In this document: piece after piece, positions 43,203-52,351 of the stretch | Position numbering within the stretch: position 1 is the stretch's first letter | Layout: each line of letters opens with the position of its first letter | Assembly: GCF_014698015.1 (NCBI RefSeq) | Contig: NZ_JACXBS010000002.1 | Location: 186,001-250,000, forward strand | Reading direction: 5' to 3' | DNA length: 64,000 bases | Origin: Kocuria sp. cx-455 | GTDB taxonomy: Bacteria > Actinomycetota > Actinomycetes > Actinomycetales > Micrococcaceae | Program-made: the position numbers and the translations under genes | Notes under the pieces: generated by a model | Told to the model about the DNA's origin: nothing | What the model saw: only the letters and a program-made list of their open reading frames with translations | The model's database searches: none

Positions 43203-43322
43203 GGTGTACTCCCTCGTTGTTGGAACTATCTGTGATCTGGACGTTTTCGTTCAGCGTGCAGGACGGCGGGCGGTCTGCGGAACAACTGCCGGGAGGAATT
43301 CTCGGACAGCTGACAGTACCGG

Positions 43323-45338
43323 TCAGAAATTGCCACCGATGTCGAAACCGCCTCCGCCGCCTCCGCCGAAGCCACCTCCGAAACCGCCGCCCCCCATGCT
43401 GCCGCCACCGAATCCTCCGCCGCCTCCGCCGCCGAGGATGCCGCCCAGCAGGATGCCACCGAGCATGGCACCGCCCATTCCGTTACTGCGTCGGCCCATT
43501 CCGCCGTATCCGCCGTACCCTCCGGGGTAGCTGAACCGATCGACGTCGCTCTGGGCAGCGCGCTGCGCCCCGTCGGCCAGTCGGATGGCCTGGTTGGCTT
43601 CGTTCAGGGCGCGGACGGGGTCGGAGTTCTGCAGCTGCTGAGCCGCGTCCAAGTGCCGTTCGGCTTCCGAGAGTTGCGTGCGGGCCTCGGACCCCACACC
43701 ACCGCGGCGGGCCCAGATGTACTCGCCCGCGGTGGAGAGACTGGCTTGCGCGCTGACTAGAGTGTGCGCGAGAGTTTCCCGGGCGGAGCGGGCCCGGTCG
43801 TTCTGGGTGCGCACCGCGGCCAGTCCCTTGTCGAGTTCGTCCTTGGCCTCGGCGAGTCGGCGGGTGGAGCCCACGGGATCGTAGCGGCCGGACGCCATGT
43901 TCTGGGTGACGGTGCGAAGGACGGAGCGCACGCCCGCGGCGGCACCCGCCAATTCGGGGCGGGAGCCCTGTTCCACGAGCCCCTCGGCCTCGGCCACATC
44001 ACGCTGGGCAATGCTGACGGCGTCCTTGAGGGACTCCTCTGCCCGGTTCAGGTCCCGTTGTGCGTGCTCCACCGATGCCACGAGACCCTGGGCCTGACCC
44101 ACGGCTTCCTCGGCGGCGCGGATGTCCAGTACGGCCTCGGACGGGTTGCTGGCCTCCAGCGCGGCATGAGCCTCCGCGATGGCCGTGCCCGCGAATTCGA
44201 GGCGATCGCGCGCCTGCTCCCCGTTGTCGCGCACGGGGGCCAGGGCGGCGTCGTCGTAGTCGGCGGCCAATGACACGAGGAGTTTCTCGGCCTCGTTGAG
44301 GCGAGGTTGCGTGTTCCCCAGTTCGGTTTCCACCGCTTGCAATGCCTCAGGGGCGCGCGTTTCCAGCTGGCGCAGGTCCGCGAAGCTGCGTTCCTGTTCG
44401 GCCAGGGGCGCGCGGGCCTTCTGGGTGCGATCGATGATCTCGCCCAGCCAGGCGCGCTGGTCCGCCTCGGTGTCCGGGATGTGGTCCTCAAGTTTCTTCT
44501 GCAGCTCGAAGGAGGCACGCATGTGCTCCTTGGCCTGCGCGAGGGCCGTTTCGAACGGCTTGGTCTGCTCCGTGCCGTACTGCAATTGCGCGAACTGCAG
44601 TTCCTGTTCGGAATGTTGAATGGCGTTGTCCGCCTCGACCAGGCTCGCACCCGCGCGCTTGCGCAGTTCCGGGAGCGGGACCAGGGGCCGCTGCGGGGGA
44701 GTGTTAGGCCGCCCCGCCGGCACGCCGCCCTGCTGCGATCGGTTGCGGCCGCGACGTCGCTTGCCCATCAGTGCTGCGACGCCCACGCCCGCGGCGGCGA
44801 TCCCGCCCAGCACAACGACGCTGCCGACCACTCCGCCCACACCGTCGATGCTGATGCCGCCCAGCTCGCTGTTGATGCCGTCGACGGCACCCATGGCGGC
44901 GCCGTCCCAATCGCTGTTGCGCAGGGCGGGAACCACGTTGTTGCTATAGATGTCCTGGACCTGGGACTGGCTCAGAGGCCCGGAGTTGCCCGCGTACATG
45001 CGTGCCTGGCGAGAACCGGTGGCCACAGCCAACACGGCGTCATTGCTGCCGAAACCATTGGCCTCCGCGAATTGCTGGATCCAGTCGGAGGGATTCGAGG
45101 GATCCGTGAATTCATCGACCATGACCACGTAGAGGGTCACGTTGTGCTCGCTGGCGACCTGGTCGATGCCCTCTTGCAGCTGGGACTCATTACTCAGCGC
45201 GTTGGCCGAATCCACAATGCGAGTTCCGGGATCCACCGTGGCCGGGGGCTCGGCGAAGGCCGGCTGGGCCGAGACCGACAACGCAATGCACGCGCCCGCG
45301 GTCGCTATGGTCCGACGAATTGAGCTTGCACGGCTCAT
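43323..45338 (-). CDS. TPM-domain secreted membrane protein with coiled coil and Gly-rich end
   Basis: A protein of about 671 residues. A signal peptide (AGACIALSVSAQPAFAEPP) is followed by a TPM (TLP18.3/Psb32/MOLO-1) domain over about residues 35-160 (RIVDSANALS, YVVMVDEFTDPSN). A transmembrane segment (VVGSVVVLGGIAAAGVGVAA) ends in a basic stop (GKRRRGRNRS). About 380 residues of charged helical coiled coil follow, then a Gly-rich, nearly repetitive C terminus. The TPM domain is outside and the coiled coil inside, where it could meet PspA. ATG at 45338 has GAGGA 10 nt upstream; ATG at 45347 is the alternative. It is divergent from the HtrA-type protease gene. Confidence 0.87.
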   Translation of the reverse strand: MSRASSIRRTIATAGACIALSVSAQPAFAEPPATVDPGTRIVDSANALSNESQLQEGIDQVASEHNVTLYVVMVDEFTDPSNPSDWIQQFAEANGFGSNDAVLAVATGSRQARMYAGNSGPLSQSQVQDIYSNNVVPALRNSDWDGAAMGAVDGINSELGGISIDGVGGVVGSVVVLGGIAAAGVGVAALMGKRRRGRNRSQQGGVPAGRPNTPPQRPLVPLPELRKRAGASLVEADNAIQHSEQELQFAQLQYGTEQTKPFETALAQAKEHMRASFELQKKLEDHIPDTEADQRAWLGEIIDRTQKARAPLAEQERSFADLRQLETRAPEALQAVETELGNTQPRLNEAEKLLVSLAADYDDAALAPVRDNGEQARDRLEFAGTAIAEAHAALEASNPSEAVLDIRAAEEAVGQAQGLVASVEHAQRDLNRAEESLKDAVSIAQRDVAEAEGLVEQGSRPELAGAAAGVRSVLRTVTQNMASGRYDPVGSTRRLAEAKDELDKGLAAVRTQNDRARSARETLAHTLVSAQASLSTAGEYIWARRGGVGSEARTQLSEAERHLDAAQQLQNSDPVRALNEANQAIRLADGAQRAAQSDVDRFSYPGGYGGYGGMGRRSNGMGGAMLGGILLGGILGGGGGGGFGGGSMGGGGFGGGFGGGGGGGFDIGGNF

Positions 45339-45585
45339 GATCCTCATTTCCTCGAGCGACTACCACGGGTAACAGTACGCAGTGTGCCGGGCAACCGGAC
45401 GGCTACTTCGCTGAAAGCCTACGCCGCGCCCGTGTGTGCGTCACGTGATCAGGGATCATGGGGACACCGTTCAGGCAATCTTCACAGATACCCCAGCTCA
45501 TTCAGCCACGACTCAGTGCAGGGCACCATACTGGGGCTCAGAGAACGCCGGTGCCACCATTGGTACCCACTGTTGAGGAGCACAC

Positions 45586-47010
45586 ATGAACGACCCGCAC
45601 GAGCCGCGCCCGGGGAATGACCCCCAGCGTTCCGTACCCCAGTACGGCGAGTACACGGGGGGAGCGGAACGAACCCCGAACGGATATCAGAGCCGCCAAG
45701 ACGGCGGGTGGCAGAACCAGTACACCGAGCCGCTTCCCCGTGCGGGAGAACCTGCCCAGGGGCACCACGGCTCGCAGGGGGCGACCATGACGCAGGCGCC
45801 GCCCCGGCACAAGAAGTTTTCCGGTGGGGCCATGATTGCGGGCATGTTGTTGGCCGGGCTGATCGGCGCCGGAGCGGCCGTTGGGACGGACGCCCTCAAC
45901 GACAACGGATCGGGCATGAGCGGTACCGGCAACACGTCACCGGTCATCGTCAATGACACCGATTCGGTCAACTCCACCACCGCGGCGACCCAGAAGGCGT
46001 CACCGTCCGTGGTCACCATTTCCGCAACCGGCAACAATGAGCAGGGCACGGGCTCCGGCGTGGTGATCGATGATCAGGGCCACATCGTGACCAACACGCA
46101 CGTGGTCACCCTGGACGGTACGGCTTCCAACGCGACCATCGAGGTACAGACCTCGGACGGTTCGGTGCGTTCGGCGGAGATCGTGGGCACGGACCCGCAA
46201 TCGGACCTCGCCGTGCTGAAGGTTGACCCGCAGGGTCTGACACCCGCTGAATTCGCCGATTCGGATCAGCTCAACGTGGGGGACACCGCCATCGCCATCG
46301 GCGCGCCGCTGGGGTTGTCCGGGACCGTCACGGACGGGATTGTCTCCACCCTGAACCGCACCATTTCCGTGGCCTCATCCGCAGCACCCGACACCCCGGC
46401 CGAATCGGAGGAGAGTCCCGGCGGCCCGCAGGACTTCTTCTTCAACTTCCCGGACAACGGCGAGTCCGGTTCTCAGCAGGCCCAGTCCTCGGTGTACCTC
46501 AACGTGATTCAGACCGACGCCGCCATTAACCCGGGTAACTCGGGTGGCCCGCTCATCGACTCCCAGGGCAAGGTCATCGGCGTCAACGTGGCCATCGCCT
46601 CCGCCGCGGGATCCTCCGACACCGCGGCCGGCAGCATCGGCGTGGGTTTTTCCATCCCGTCCAACACCGCCAAGCGGGTTGCCCAGGAAATCATTGACAA
46701 CGGCACGGCCACCCACGGATACCTGGGCGCGTCCGTCTCCGCCAATACGGAGTCCTCGGACGCGTCCGGGCAGTTCTCCAGCGGCGCTCGCGTGCGCAGT
46801 GTGGAATCGGGCTCACCCGCAGACGACGCCGGCTTGCGCGCGGACGACGTGGTGACGGAGTTCAACGGTAAGCGCATCGAGGACGCGGACGCACTGACCG
46901 CCACCGTGCGGGAGCTCGCCGCCGGGAGTGAGACCGAGATGACCTACATTCGTAACGGTAACGAGGAAACGACCAAGATCACCGTGTCGGACGCCGCCGA
47001 GCAGGGGTGA
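45586..47010 (+). CDS. HtrA/DegP-like membrane-anchored serine protease with PDZ
   Basis: A 474-residue S1C protease. The N-terminal 75 residues are cytoplasmic and Gly/Gln/Pro-rich, followed by one membrane segment (AMIAGMLLAGLIGAGAAVG). The catalytic triad is visible: His in IVTNTHVVTLDG, Asp in GTDPQSDLAVLKVD, and Ser in NPGNSGGPLIDS. A C-terminal PDZ domain starts near VRSVESGSPADDAGLRADDV. It degrades or refolds damaged proteins outside the membrane. GAGGAG lies 5 nt before the ATG. It is divergent from the TPM-PspA pair, which also concerns envelope stress, and ends 1 nt before the convergent trmL stop. Confidence 0.93.
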   Translation: MNDPHEPRPGNDPQRSVPQYGEYTGGAERTPNGYQSRQDGGWQNQYTEPLPRAGEPAQGHHGSQGATMTQAPPRHKKFSGGAMIAGMLLAGLIGAGAAVGTDALNDNGSGMSGTGNTSPVIVNDTDSVNSTTAATQKASPSVVTISATGNNEQGTGSGVVIDDQGHIVTNTHVVTLDGTASNATIEVQTSDGSVRSAEIVGTDPQSDLAVLKVDPQGLTPAEFADSDQLNVGDTAIAIGAPLGLSGTVTDGIVSTLNRTISVASSAAPDTPAESEESPGGPQDFFFNFPDNGESGSQQAQSSVYLNVIQTDAAINPGNSGGPLIDSQGKVIGVNVAIASAAGSSDTAAGSIGVGFSIPSNTAKRVAQEIIDNGTATHGYLGASVSANTESSDASGQFSSGARVRSVESGSPADDAGLRADDVVTEFNGKRIEDADALTATVRELAAGSETEMTYIRNGNEETTKITVSDAAEQG

Positions 47011-47011
47011 T

Positions 47012-47476
47012 TCACACGCCCTCGGGGAACCCCATCTGCCGCCAGGCCTCGTACATGGCAATCGATGCCGAATTGGCCAGGTTGAGTGAGCGCCGACCCG
47101 GGAGCATGGGGATCCGGACACGTTCGGTGACGTGCGGATCGTGGAGCACCTCGTCCGGCAAGCCGGTGGATTCCCGGCCGAACAGCAGTACGTCCCCGTC
47201 CTGGTAGCTGACGTCCGTGTGCCGCACGTCTGAGTGTGACGTGAACGCGAAGACCCTGGCAGCACCGAGTTTCTGCCACGCGTCATCGATGCAGGGATGG
47301 ACATCCATGACCGCGAGGTCGTGGTAGTCCAGGCCCGCCCGACGTAAGTGGGCGTCGCTGAAGTTGAAACCCAATGGCTCAACCAGGTGCAACCGGGCGC
47401 CGGTGCATGCGGCCAGGCGAATGGCGTTTCCCGTGTTGCCGGGGATTTCCGGGGTGTGAAAAAGGATGTGCAGCAT
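47012..47476 (-). CDS. trmL: tRNA (cytidine(34)-2'-O)-methyltransferase
   Basis: A 154-residue SPOUT methyltransferase that methylates the 2'-O of the wobble nucleotide in some tRNA-Leu species. HILFHTPEIPGNTGNAIRL starts the protein, and the knot region has LLFGRESTGLPDEVL and IPMLPGRRSLNLANSASIAM. Length fits TrmL. ATG at 47476 lacks a ribosome site; a TAGAAT hexamer ends 7 nt upstream, so the mRNA is probably leaderless. It is divergent from the cysteine desulfurase gene. Confidence 0.92.
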   Translation of the reverse strand: MLHILFHTPEIPGNTGNAIRLAACTGARLHLVEPLGFNFSDAHLRRAGLDYHDLAVMDVHPCIDDAWQKLGAARVFAFTSHSDVRHTDVSYQDGDVLLFGRESTGLPDEVLHDPHVTERVRIPMLPGRRSLNLANSASIAMYEAWRQMGFPEGV

Positions 47477-47483
47477 AGGGGCG

Positions 47484-47489
47484 ATTCTA
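47484..47489 (-). promoter_or_regulatory. Candidate -10 element for trmL (leaderless)
   Basis: Reads TAGAAT on the minus strand, 7 nt before the trmL ATG. This places the transcription start at the start codon. The -35 region is not conserved. Confidence 0.55.
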
Positions 47490-47580
47490 AGTGTGCGCGG
47501 AGGAACACGCGGGTAGCTGTTCCCCACGGGCCGCGTGGTCCACGGAGGCTTCCGTCACAGCCAAGAATTCGGATCGGATC

Positions 47581-47586
47581 TAGAAT
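47581..47586 (+). promoter_or_regulatory. Candidate -10 element for cysteine desulfurase gene (leaderless)
   Basis: TAGAAT, 7 nt before the ATG at 47594, with the same spacing and hexamer as the divergent trmL promoter. It supports 47594 as the true start over ATG 47585. Confidence 0.55.
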
Positions 47587-47593
47587 GACGCGC

Positions 47594-48823
47594 ATGTCCG
47601 AACACGTCTACATGGATCATGCCGCCACCACCGACATGCTGCCAGAGGCCCTGGAGGCATTCACGGAACAGGTGCGCCGCGGTGGTAATCCCGCGTCCCT
47701 GCACGCAGGCGGGCGATCCGCTCGCATGGCGTTGGAGATCGGACGTGAGCAGGTCGCCCTGGCGATGGGCGCGGAACCCGTGGAGCTCATCCTGACCTCC
47801 GGTGGGACCGAGGCGGACAACATGGGCATCCTGGGTCTCTACCGCGCGCGCCGCGCCGCCGACCCGAGGCGGACCGTGGTGGTGTTGAGCCCCGTGGAAC
47901 ACCACGCGGTCACGGAAACGGCGCAGTGGCTCGCGAAACACGAGAGCGCCCAGCTCGAGTGGCTGCCCGTGGACGAGACTGGTCGCGTGTTACCCGGAGC
48001 GCTCCGGGAGACACTCGAGCGCGGTGCTGACCGGGTGGCGCTGGTGACCGTCATGTGGGCCAACAACGAGGTGGGCACCGTGCAGCCGATCGCCGAGGTC
48101 GGTGAGATCTGCGCGTCCTTCGACGTACCTTTGCACGTGGACGCGGTCCAAGCCTTCGGGTCCATCCCCGTGGACGCTCATCTGCGCGGAATCAGCACGC
48201 TCGCGGTCTCGGCGCACAAACTCGGTGGCCCGGTGGGCGTGGGCGCCTTGTACGCCCCGCGCACCGTGAAACTCGAACCTTCCAGCTACGGCGGGGGACA
48301 GGAACGAGACGTGCGCTCGGGAACGGTCAACGCCGCCGGAGCGGCCGCATTCGGGGCCGCGGTGGAAACAGTGGTGACCCATCAGCCCACCGAGATCGCT
48401 CGCCTGGCCCGCTTGCGCGATCGACTCGCGGAAGGGATCCGCCGCGAAGTCCCCGACGCCGTGCTGCGCGGCGCCGCGCCCGCGGCCCCCGAGCGCGAGG
48501 CCGAGCATCCCGTCCGGTTGCCGGGCAACGCCCACTTCACGTTCCCCGGGTGCGAGGGCGACTCCATCCTGTTCCTCTTCGACGCCGCGGGCGTGGCCAC
48601 ATCCACGGGCTCCGCGTGCAATGCGGGGGTTCCGCGGCCCTCCCACGTGCTACTGGCCATGGGAGTCGACGAGGAAACGGCCCGCGGAGCCCAGCGGTTC
48701 TCCCTGGGCCACGGGACCACGCCCGAAGATGTGGACACGGTGATTGCGGCCATGGCTGACGTCTACTCCCGCGCTCGGGCGGCGGGGCTGTCCGGCCATG
48801 TGCCCACCACAGGTTCGCGCTGA
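47594..48823 (+). CDS. Cysteine desulfurase (IscS/NifS family)
   Basis: A 409-residue PLP enzyme that takes sulfur from cysteine as an enzyme persulfide. The PLP lysine is Lys209 in LAVSAHKLGGPVG, and the active cysteine is Cys342 in STGSACNAGVP. The N terminus MSEHVYMDHAATTD is typical. The next gene is mnmA, so the likely use of the sulfur is 2-thiolation of tRNA wobble uridine; M. tuberculosis has the same pair (Rv3025c/Rv3024c). ATG at 47594 lacks a ribosome site and is probably leaderless. Confidence 0.93.
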   Translation: MSEHVYMDHAATTDMLPEALEAFTEQVRRGGNPASLHAGGRSARMALEIGREQVALAMGAEPVELILTSGGTEADNMGILGLYRARRAADPRRTVVVLSPVEHHAVTETAQWLAKHESAQLEWLPVDETGRVLPGALRETLERGADRVALVTVMWANNEVGTVQPIAEVGEICASFDVPLHVDAVQAFGSIPVDAHLRGISTLAVSAHKLGGPVGVGALYAPRTVKLEPSSYGGGQERDVRSGTVNAAGAAAFGAAVETVVTHQPTEIARLARLRDRLAEGIRREVPDAVLRGAAPAAPEREAEHPVRLPGNAHFTFPGCEGDSILFLFDAAGVATSTGSACNAGVPRPSHVLLAMGVDEETARGAQRFSLGHGTTPEDVDTVIAAMADVYSRARAAGLSGHVPTTGSR

Positions 48824-48938
48824 CTTCATTCTCGGCGACCGCGCTGCGGTAGGAGCCCGGGGGCGATGCTGACAACGGCGCGGGGGTTGGGGAATAGAAG
48901 CGCGTCACCCATCGTTGATTAAACGATTTCTGCAAGCT

Positions 48939-48949
48939 TTGATCATCAA
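48939..48949. promoter_or_regulatory. Small palindrome in AT-rich mnmA upstream region
   Basis: TTGATCATCAA, centred on one base, within an AT-rich patch (48910-48955) that also has a TTGATT at 48915-48920. It lies 19 nt before the mnmA GTG, so it could be an operator overlapping the promoter. No regulator is identified. Confidence 0.4.
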
Positions 48950-48967
48950 TTTAGTGGAGGCAGTTCC

Positions 48968-50125
48968 GTGCGGGTTTTGGCAGCGATGAGTGGTGGAGTG
49001 GACTCCGCCGTGGCCGCAGCGCGTGCCGTGGACGCGGGGCACCAGGTCACCGGCGTACACCTGGCCCTGTCCCGCACCCCGGGAACCCTGCGCACGGGCG
49101 CTCGCGGTTGCTGCACGATCGAGGATTCCCGGGACGCGTGGCGTGCCGCGGAAAAATTGGGCATCCCGTACTACGTGTGGGACTTCTCCGAACGTTTCCA
49201 GGCGGACGTCGTGGAGGACTTCATCTCCGAATACGCCGCCGGGCGCACCCCCAACCCGTGCATGCGCTGCAACGAGAAGATCAAGTTCGCGGCCCTTCTC
49301 GAAAAGGCGCTCGCACTGGGTTTCGACGCCGTGTGCACCGGTCACTACGCCAAGGTCGTGGCGGACGATCACGGGCACAAGGAGTTGCACCGGGCGGCCG
49401 ATTGGGCCAAGGACCAGTCCTATGTGCTGGGCGTGCTCACCGCCGAGCAGCTGGACCATGCGATCTTCCCCCTGGCCGAGACGCCGTCCAAGGCCGAGGT
49501 GCGGGCGGAGGCCGAGGCGCGCGGGCTCACGGTGGCCAACAAACCCGATTCCCACGACATCTGTTTCATTCCCGACGGTGACACCCGCGGGTGGCTCGAG
49601 GACCACATGGAACTCACCCCCGGCCGCATCATCGATTCCGAGGGCGATGAACTCGGCGAGCACCGCGGCGCGCAGGCCTACACCGTGGGCCAGCGCAAGG
49701 GCCTGCGGATCGGCACTCCCGCCCCCGACGGCAAGCCCCGCTTCGTGCTCGAGATCCGACCCAAGACCAACGAGGTGGTCGTGGGACCCGAAGCACTGTT
49801 GGCGATCGACGTCATGGAGGGCATCCGACCCTCATGGGCGGGTCTGCCGCCGGTCGAGGTGAGGAACCTGCCCGTGGGCCAAGGAACCAGCGACACCTTT
49901 GACGTGCAGGTCCAGGTGCGAGCCCACGGCGATCCCGCGGACGCCGTGGCCTGGCTGACGCGTACCCACGGCGAGGACCGACTCAACGTGCGGTTGCGAC
50001 AGGCTCAGCGCGGCGTGGCCCCGGGACAGACCATGGTCGTCTACCAGGGCACCCGGGTGCTCGGACAGGCAACCATCGACGCCGCATACGCGGATCGTGC
50101 GACCGCGGTGGCCAACGCCCACTAA
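48968..50125 (+). CDS. mnmA: tRNA 2-thiouridylase
   Basis: A 385-residue enzyme that thiolates U34 of certain tRNAs using ATP and sulfur from a cysteine desulfurase. The PP-loop is SGGVDS at residues 8-13. The catalytic cysteines correspond to Cys101 in [12 protein letters not shown] and Cys200 in [18 protein letters not shown] lies in the second domain. GTG at 48968 has GGAGG seven nt upstream. An AT-rich pocket at about 48910-48955 precedes it and probably contains its promoter. The desulfurase gene ends 144 nt upstream. Confidence 0.95.
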   Translation: MRVLAAMSGGVDSAVAAARAVDAGHQVTGVHLALSRTPGTLRTGARGCCTIEDSRDAWRAAEKLGIPYYVWDFSERFQADVVEDFISEYAAGRTPNPCMRCNEKIKFAALLEKALALGFDAVCTGHYAKVVADDHGHKELHRAADWAKDQSYVLGVLTAEQLDHAIFPLAETPSKAEVRAEAEARGLTVANKPDSHDICFIPDGDTRGWLEDHMELTPGRIIDSEGDELGEHRGAQAYTVGQRKGLRIGTPAPDGKPRFVLEIRPKTNEVVVGPEALLAIDVMEGIRPSWAGLPPVEVRNLPVGQGTSDTFDVQVQVRAHGDPADAVAWLTRTHGEDRLNVRLRQAQRGVAPGQTMVVYQGTRVLGQATIDAAYADRATAVANAH

Positions 50126-50128
50126 AGT
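50123..50128 (+). promoter_or_regulatory. Candidate -10 element for chorismate mutase gene (leaderless)
   Basis: TAAAGT overlaps the mnmA stop codon and ends 6 nt before the ATG at 50135. There is no ribosome site in the 9-nt gap, so either a leaderless transcript or read-through from mnmA is possible. Confidence 0.35.
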
Positions 50129-50134
50129 GGCAGC

Positions 50135-50530
50135 ATGACCAGCGCTTCTGATCACACCACCCCGCCCGTCGCCGGCGACTCGATCGTGGACCCTCACGCC
50201 TCGTGCCTGAATGATCACCCGGCCCAGGACGCGCTGACCGAGCTGCGGAGCATGCGCGGAACGATCGACAACATCGACGCCGCGCTGGTGCACCTGCTGG
50301 CCGAGCGCTTCAAGGCCACCCAGCGCGTGGGCGTTTTGAAGGCCAGGAACAACTTTCCGCCGGCGGACCCCGAGCGGGAGAAGGCCCAGATCCAGCGGTT
50401 GCGCGCGCTCGCCGAGGCCGCCCATCTGGACCCCGAGTTCGCGGAGAAGTTCCTCAACTTCATCATCAGCGAGGTCATTCGCCACCACGAGGCGATCTCC
50501 GAAGATCACCAGCGCGCCGACGCATCGTGA
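50135..50530 (+). CDS. Chorismate mutase (AroQ class)
   Basis: A 131-residue AroQ-type chorismate mutase that turns chorismate into prephenate. After a 35-residue extension, the helical core reads LRSMRGTIDNIDAALVHLLA, then ERFKATQRVGVLKA, with the conserved Arg and Lys, and ends with FLNFIISEVIRHHE. It is cytoplasmic with no signal peptide. It starts 9 nt after mnmA and overlaps the next gene by 4 nt. Confidence 0.9.
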   Translation: MTSASDHTTPPVAGDSIVDPHASCLNDHPAQDALTELRSMRGTIDNIDAALVHLLAERFKATQRVGVLKARNNFPPADPEREKAQIQRLRALAEAAHLDPEFAEKFLNFIISEVIRHHEAISEDHQRADAS

Positions 50531-51576
50531 GCGCTCTGAACACTTCTGTAACGGCCCCGGACCCCGCCGCCACGGCCGTGACCGCCACAGTAACCGCGCC
50601 ACTGCGCGGGTCCGACATGGTGGAAACGATGACCGTGATTCGCGGCGAACTGGGGTCACCGCACCTGGCCGCGCTGCCCGTCCTGGGTGAGCGCGGACCC
50701 CACACGGAGCCCCTGGCCCGGACAGCGGCCATGTTGGACTCCCTGTACGCGGACCGGCAGCCACATGGTTGGCGCATCACGTCCGTACCGGGCAAGGACT
50801 CCCGCGCGGCCCACCAAGTGCTCCACAGTGATCTCAACATCATGGCGGATGTGATCGGTCATGAATCCGACAGCGATCACGGCCCCGTGCTCATCTCGAT
50901 CGTCGGCCCGGTCAGCCTGGCCGCCGGTGTGCACGTGCACAACGGCGAGAAATTGCAGTCCGATCAGGGCGCGCGACGCGAGCTTCTCCAGTCCTGGTGT
51001 GCGGGCGTGAGCGCGTTCATCGGTGACATGGCCCGCAACACGGAAGGCCGCGGCGTCGTCGTGCACGTGGCCGAAAGCGACCTGCAGCGAGTGCTGGAGG
51101 GCACGATCCCCACCGCGAGCGGCTACCGCACGCTGCGTGCGATCAGTTCGCAGGAGGTGCGTCATGCGCTGACCGACGCCGTGGCTGCGTGCCGTCACGC
51201 CGGTGCGATCGAGGTCGCACTCGGCACGGGCCGCGCCCAGCCCGGCTGGGCCCGTGACGTCGGCGCCGACGCCGCCGTGGTCGTTCCGCCGACGAGTTCG
51301 GTCCACGAGTGGGAGCCATTGGTGGCCCTCGTGGAGACGGGTCTGACATTGTGGCTTCCCATGGTGCCCGTCACCGGGCGAGCCACTGTCGGGGAGATCG
51401 CGAACGTCGTGACGCGGCCGTGGCGTGAGGTGGGGATGGCCCCGGAAACGCTGCTGGGCTCGCGTGTGCTGCCCGTCGCGGAACTGGAACGGCTGACTCC
51501 GCCGCATCTCCCGGGCGTGTTACGCCGATGCACGGATGTGGCGGGCGCGCTGACAGAAGCCGCCAACGACGGTTGA
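50527..51576 (+). CDS. MetE/UROD-fold (methionine synthase-like) protein
   Basis: A 349-residue protein resembling the actinobacterial cobalamin-independent methionine-synthase-like family (Rv3015c type). GELGSPHLAALPVLGERGP at the front and GPVSLAAGVHVHNGEKLQSD in the middle are typical, and WLPMVPVTGRATVGEIANVV lies near the end. The zinc-binding Cys/His set of real MetE is not recognizable, so methionine synthase activity should not be assumed. It starts with GTG at 50527, overlapping the chorismate mutase stop. The group of cysteine desulfurase, mnmA and this gene is common in related genomes. Confidence 0.75.
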   Translation: MSALNTSVTAPDPAATAVTATVTAPLRGSDMVETMTVIRGELGSPHLAALPVLGERGPHTEPLARTAAMLDSLYADRQPHGWRITSVPGKDSRAAHQVLHSDLNIMADVIGHESDSDHGPVLISIVGPVSLAAGVHVHNGEKLQSDQGARRELLQSWCAGVSAFIGDMARNTEGRGVVVHVAESDLQRVLEGTIPTASGYRTLRAISSQEVRHALTDAVAACRHAGAIEVALGTGRAQPGWARDVGADAAVVVPPTSSVHEWEPLVALVETGLTLWLPMVPVTGRATVGEIANVVTRPWREVGMAPETLLGSRVLPVAELERLTPPHLPGVLRRCTDVAGALTEAANDG

Positions 51577-51664
51577 GCGGCACCAAGGACGTAGACTTCT
51601 CGGCAGAGAAGGTCAACGGTCAGCAAGCTCGACCACGGTAGGAAGTTGAGGGCTCACGCAGCAC

Positions 51665-52351
51665 ATGAAGGCACGGATTTTGGTAGTCGACGACGACGCC
51701 GCGTTGGCCGAGATGATCGGCATTGTGTTGTCCTCGGAAGATTTCGAGCCCGTCTTCTGTTACGACGGTTCCGCCGCGGAGGAAACATTCAGGTCCGTTG
51801 CCCCGGATCTCGTGCTGTTGGACCTCATGCTGCCCGGAATGGATGGTATCCAGGTGTGCCAGACCATTCGCGAGACCTCGGACATCCCCATTGTGATGCT
51901 CACGGCCAAGTCCGACACCGCCGACGTGGTGCGGGGCCTGGAAGCCGGCGCCGACGACTACGTCCCCAAGCCCTTCAAACCCGCTGAACTGGTGGCCCGG
52001 GTCAAAGCCCGGTTGCGCCCCATTGAACGCGGTGCAACCCAGGAGATCACCCTGGGCGATGTGGTCATCGACGTGACCGGTCACTCGGTGACCCGGGAGG
52101 GCGAACAGATTTCCCTGACGCCTCTGGAATTCGACCTGCTGACCACCCTGGCGAAATCGCCCAATCAGGTGTTCAGTCGCGACGAACTCTTGCGTGATGT
52201 CTGGGGCTACCCGCACGCCGCGGACAACCGTCTGGTCAACGTGCATGTGCAGCGCTTGCGCTCCAAGGTCGAACGAGACCCGGAGAACCCCGAACTCGTT
52301 CTGACCGTTCGCGGTATCGGCTACAAGGCCGGGGGCCATTCACATCGATGA
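51665..52351 (+). CDS. mtrA: Response regulator MtrA
   Basis: A 228-residue OmpR/PhoB-class response regulator. The receiver domain has VVDDD at residues 8-12, the phosphorylated Asp53 in LLDLMLPGMDG, and Lys in VPKPFKPAEL. The winged-helix DNA-binding domain ends with RLRSKVERDPENPELVLTVR. MtrA controls cell-wall, division and osmotic genes in actinobacteria. The ATG at 51665 has only a weak GAGGG upstream. It overlaps mtrB by 4 nt. It is the first gene of mtrA-mtrB-lpqB. Confidence 0.96.
   Translation: MKARILVVDDDAALAEMIGIVLSSEDFEPVFCYDGSAAEETFRSVAPDLVLLDLMLPGMDGIQVCQTIRETSDIPIVMLTAKSDTADVVRGLEAGADDYVPKPFKPAELVARVKARLRPIERGATQEITLGDVVIDVTGHSVTREGEQISLTPLEFDLLTTLAKSPNQVFSRDELLRDVWGYPHAADNRLVNVHVQRLRSKVERDPENPELVLTVRGIGYKAGGHSHR

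Noticed and set aside
43323-43520. Apparent GGC/GCC-rich simple DNA repeat
   Set aside because: It is coding sequence for the Gly-rich C terminus of the TPM protein, not an independent repeat element.
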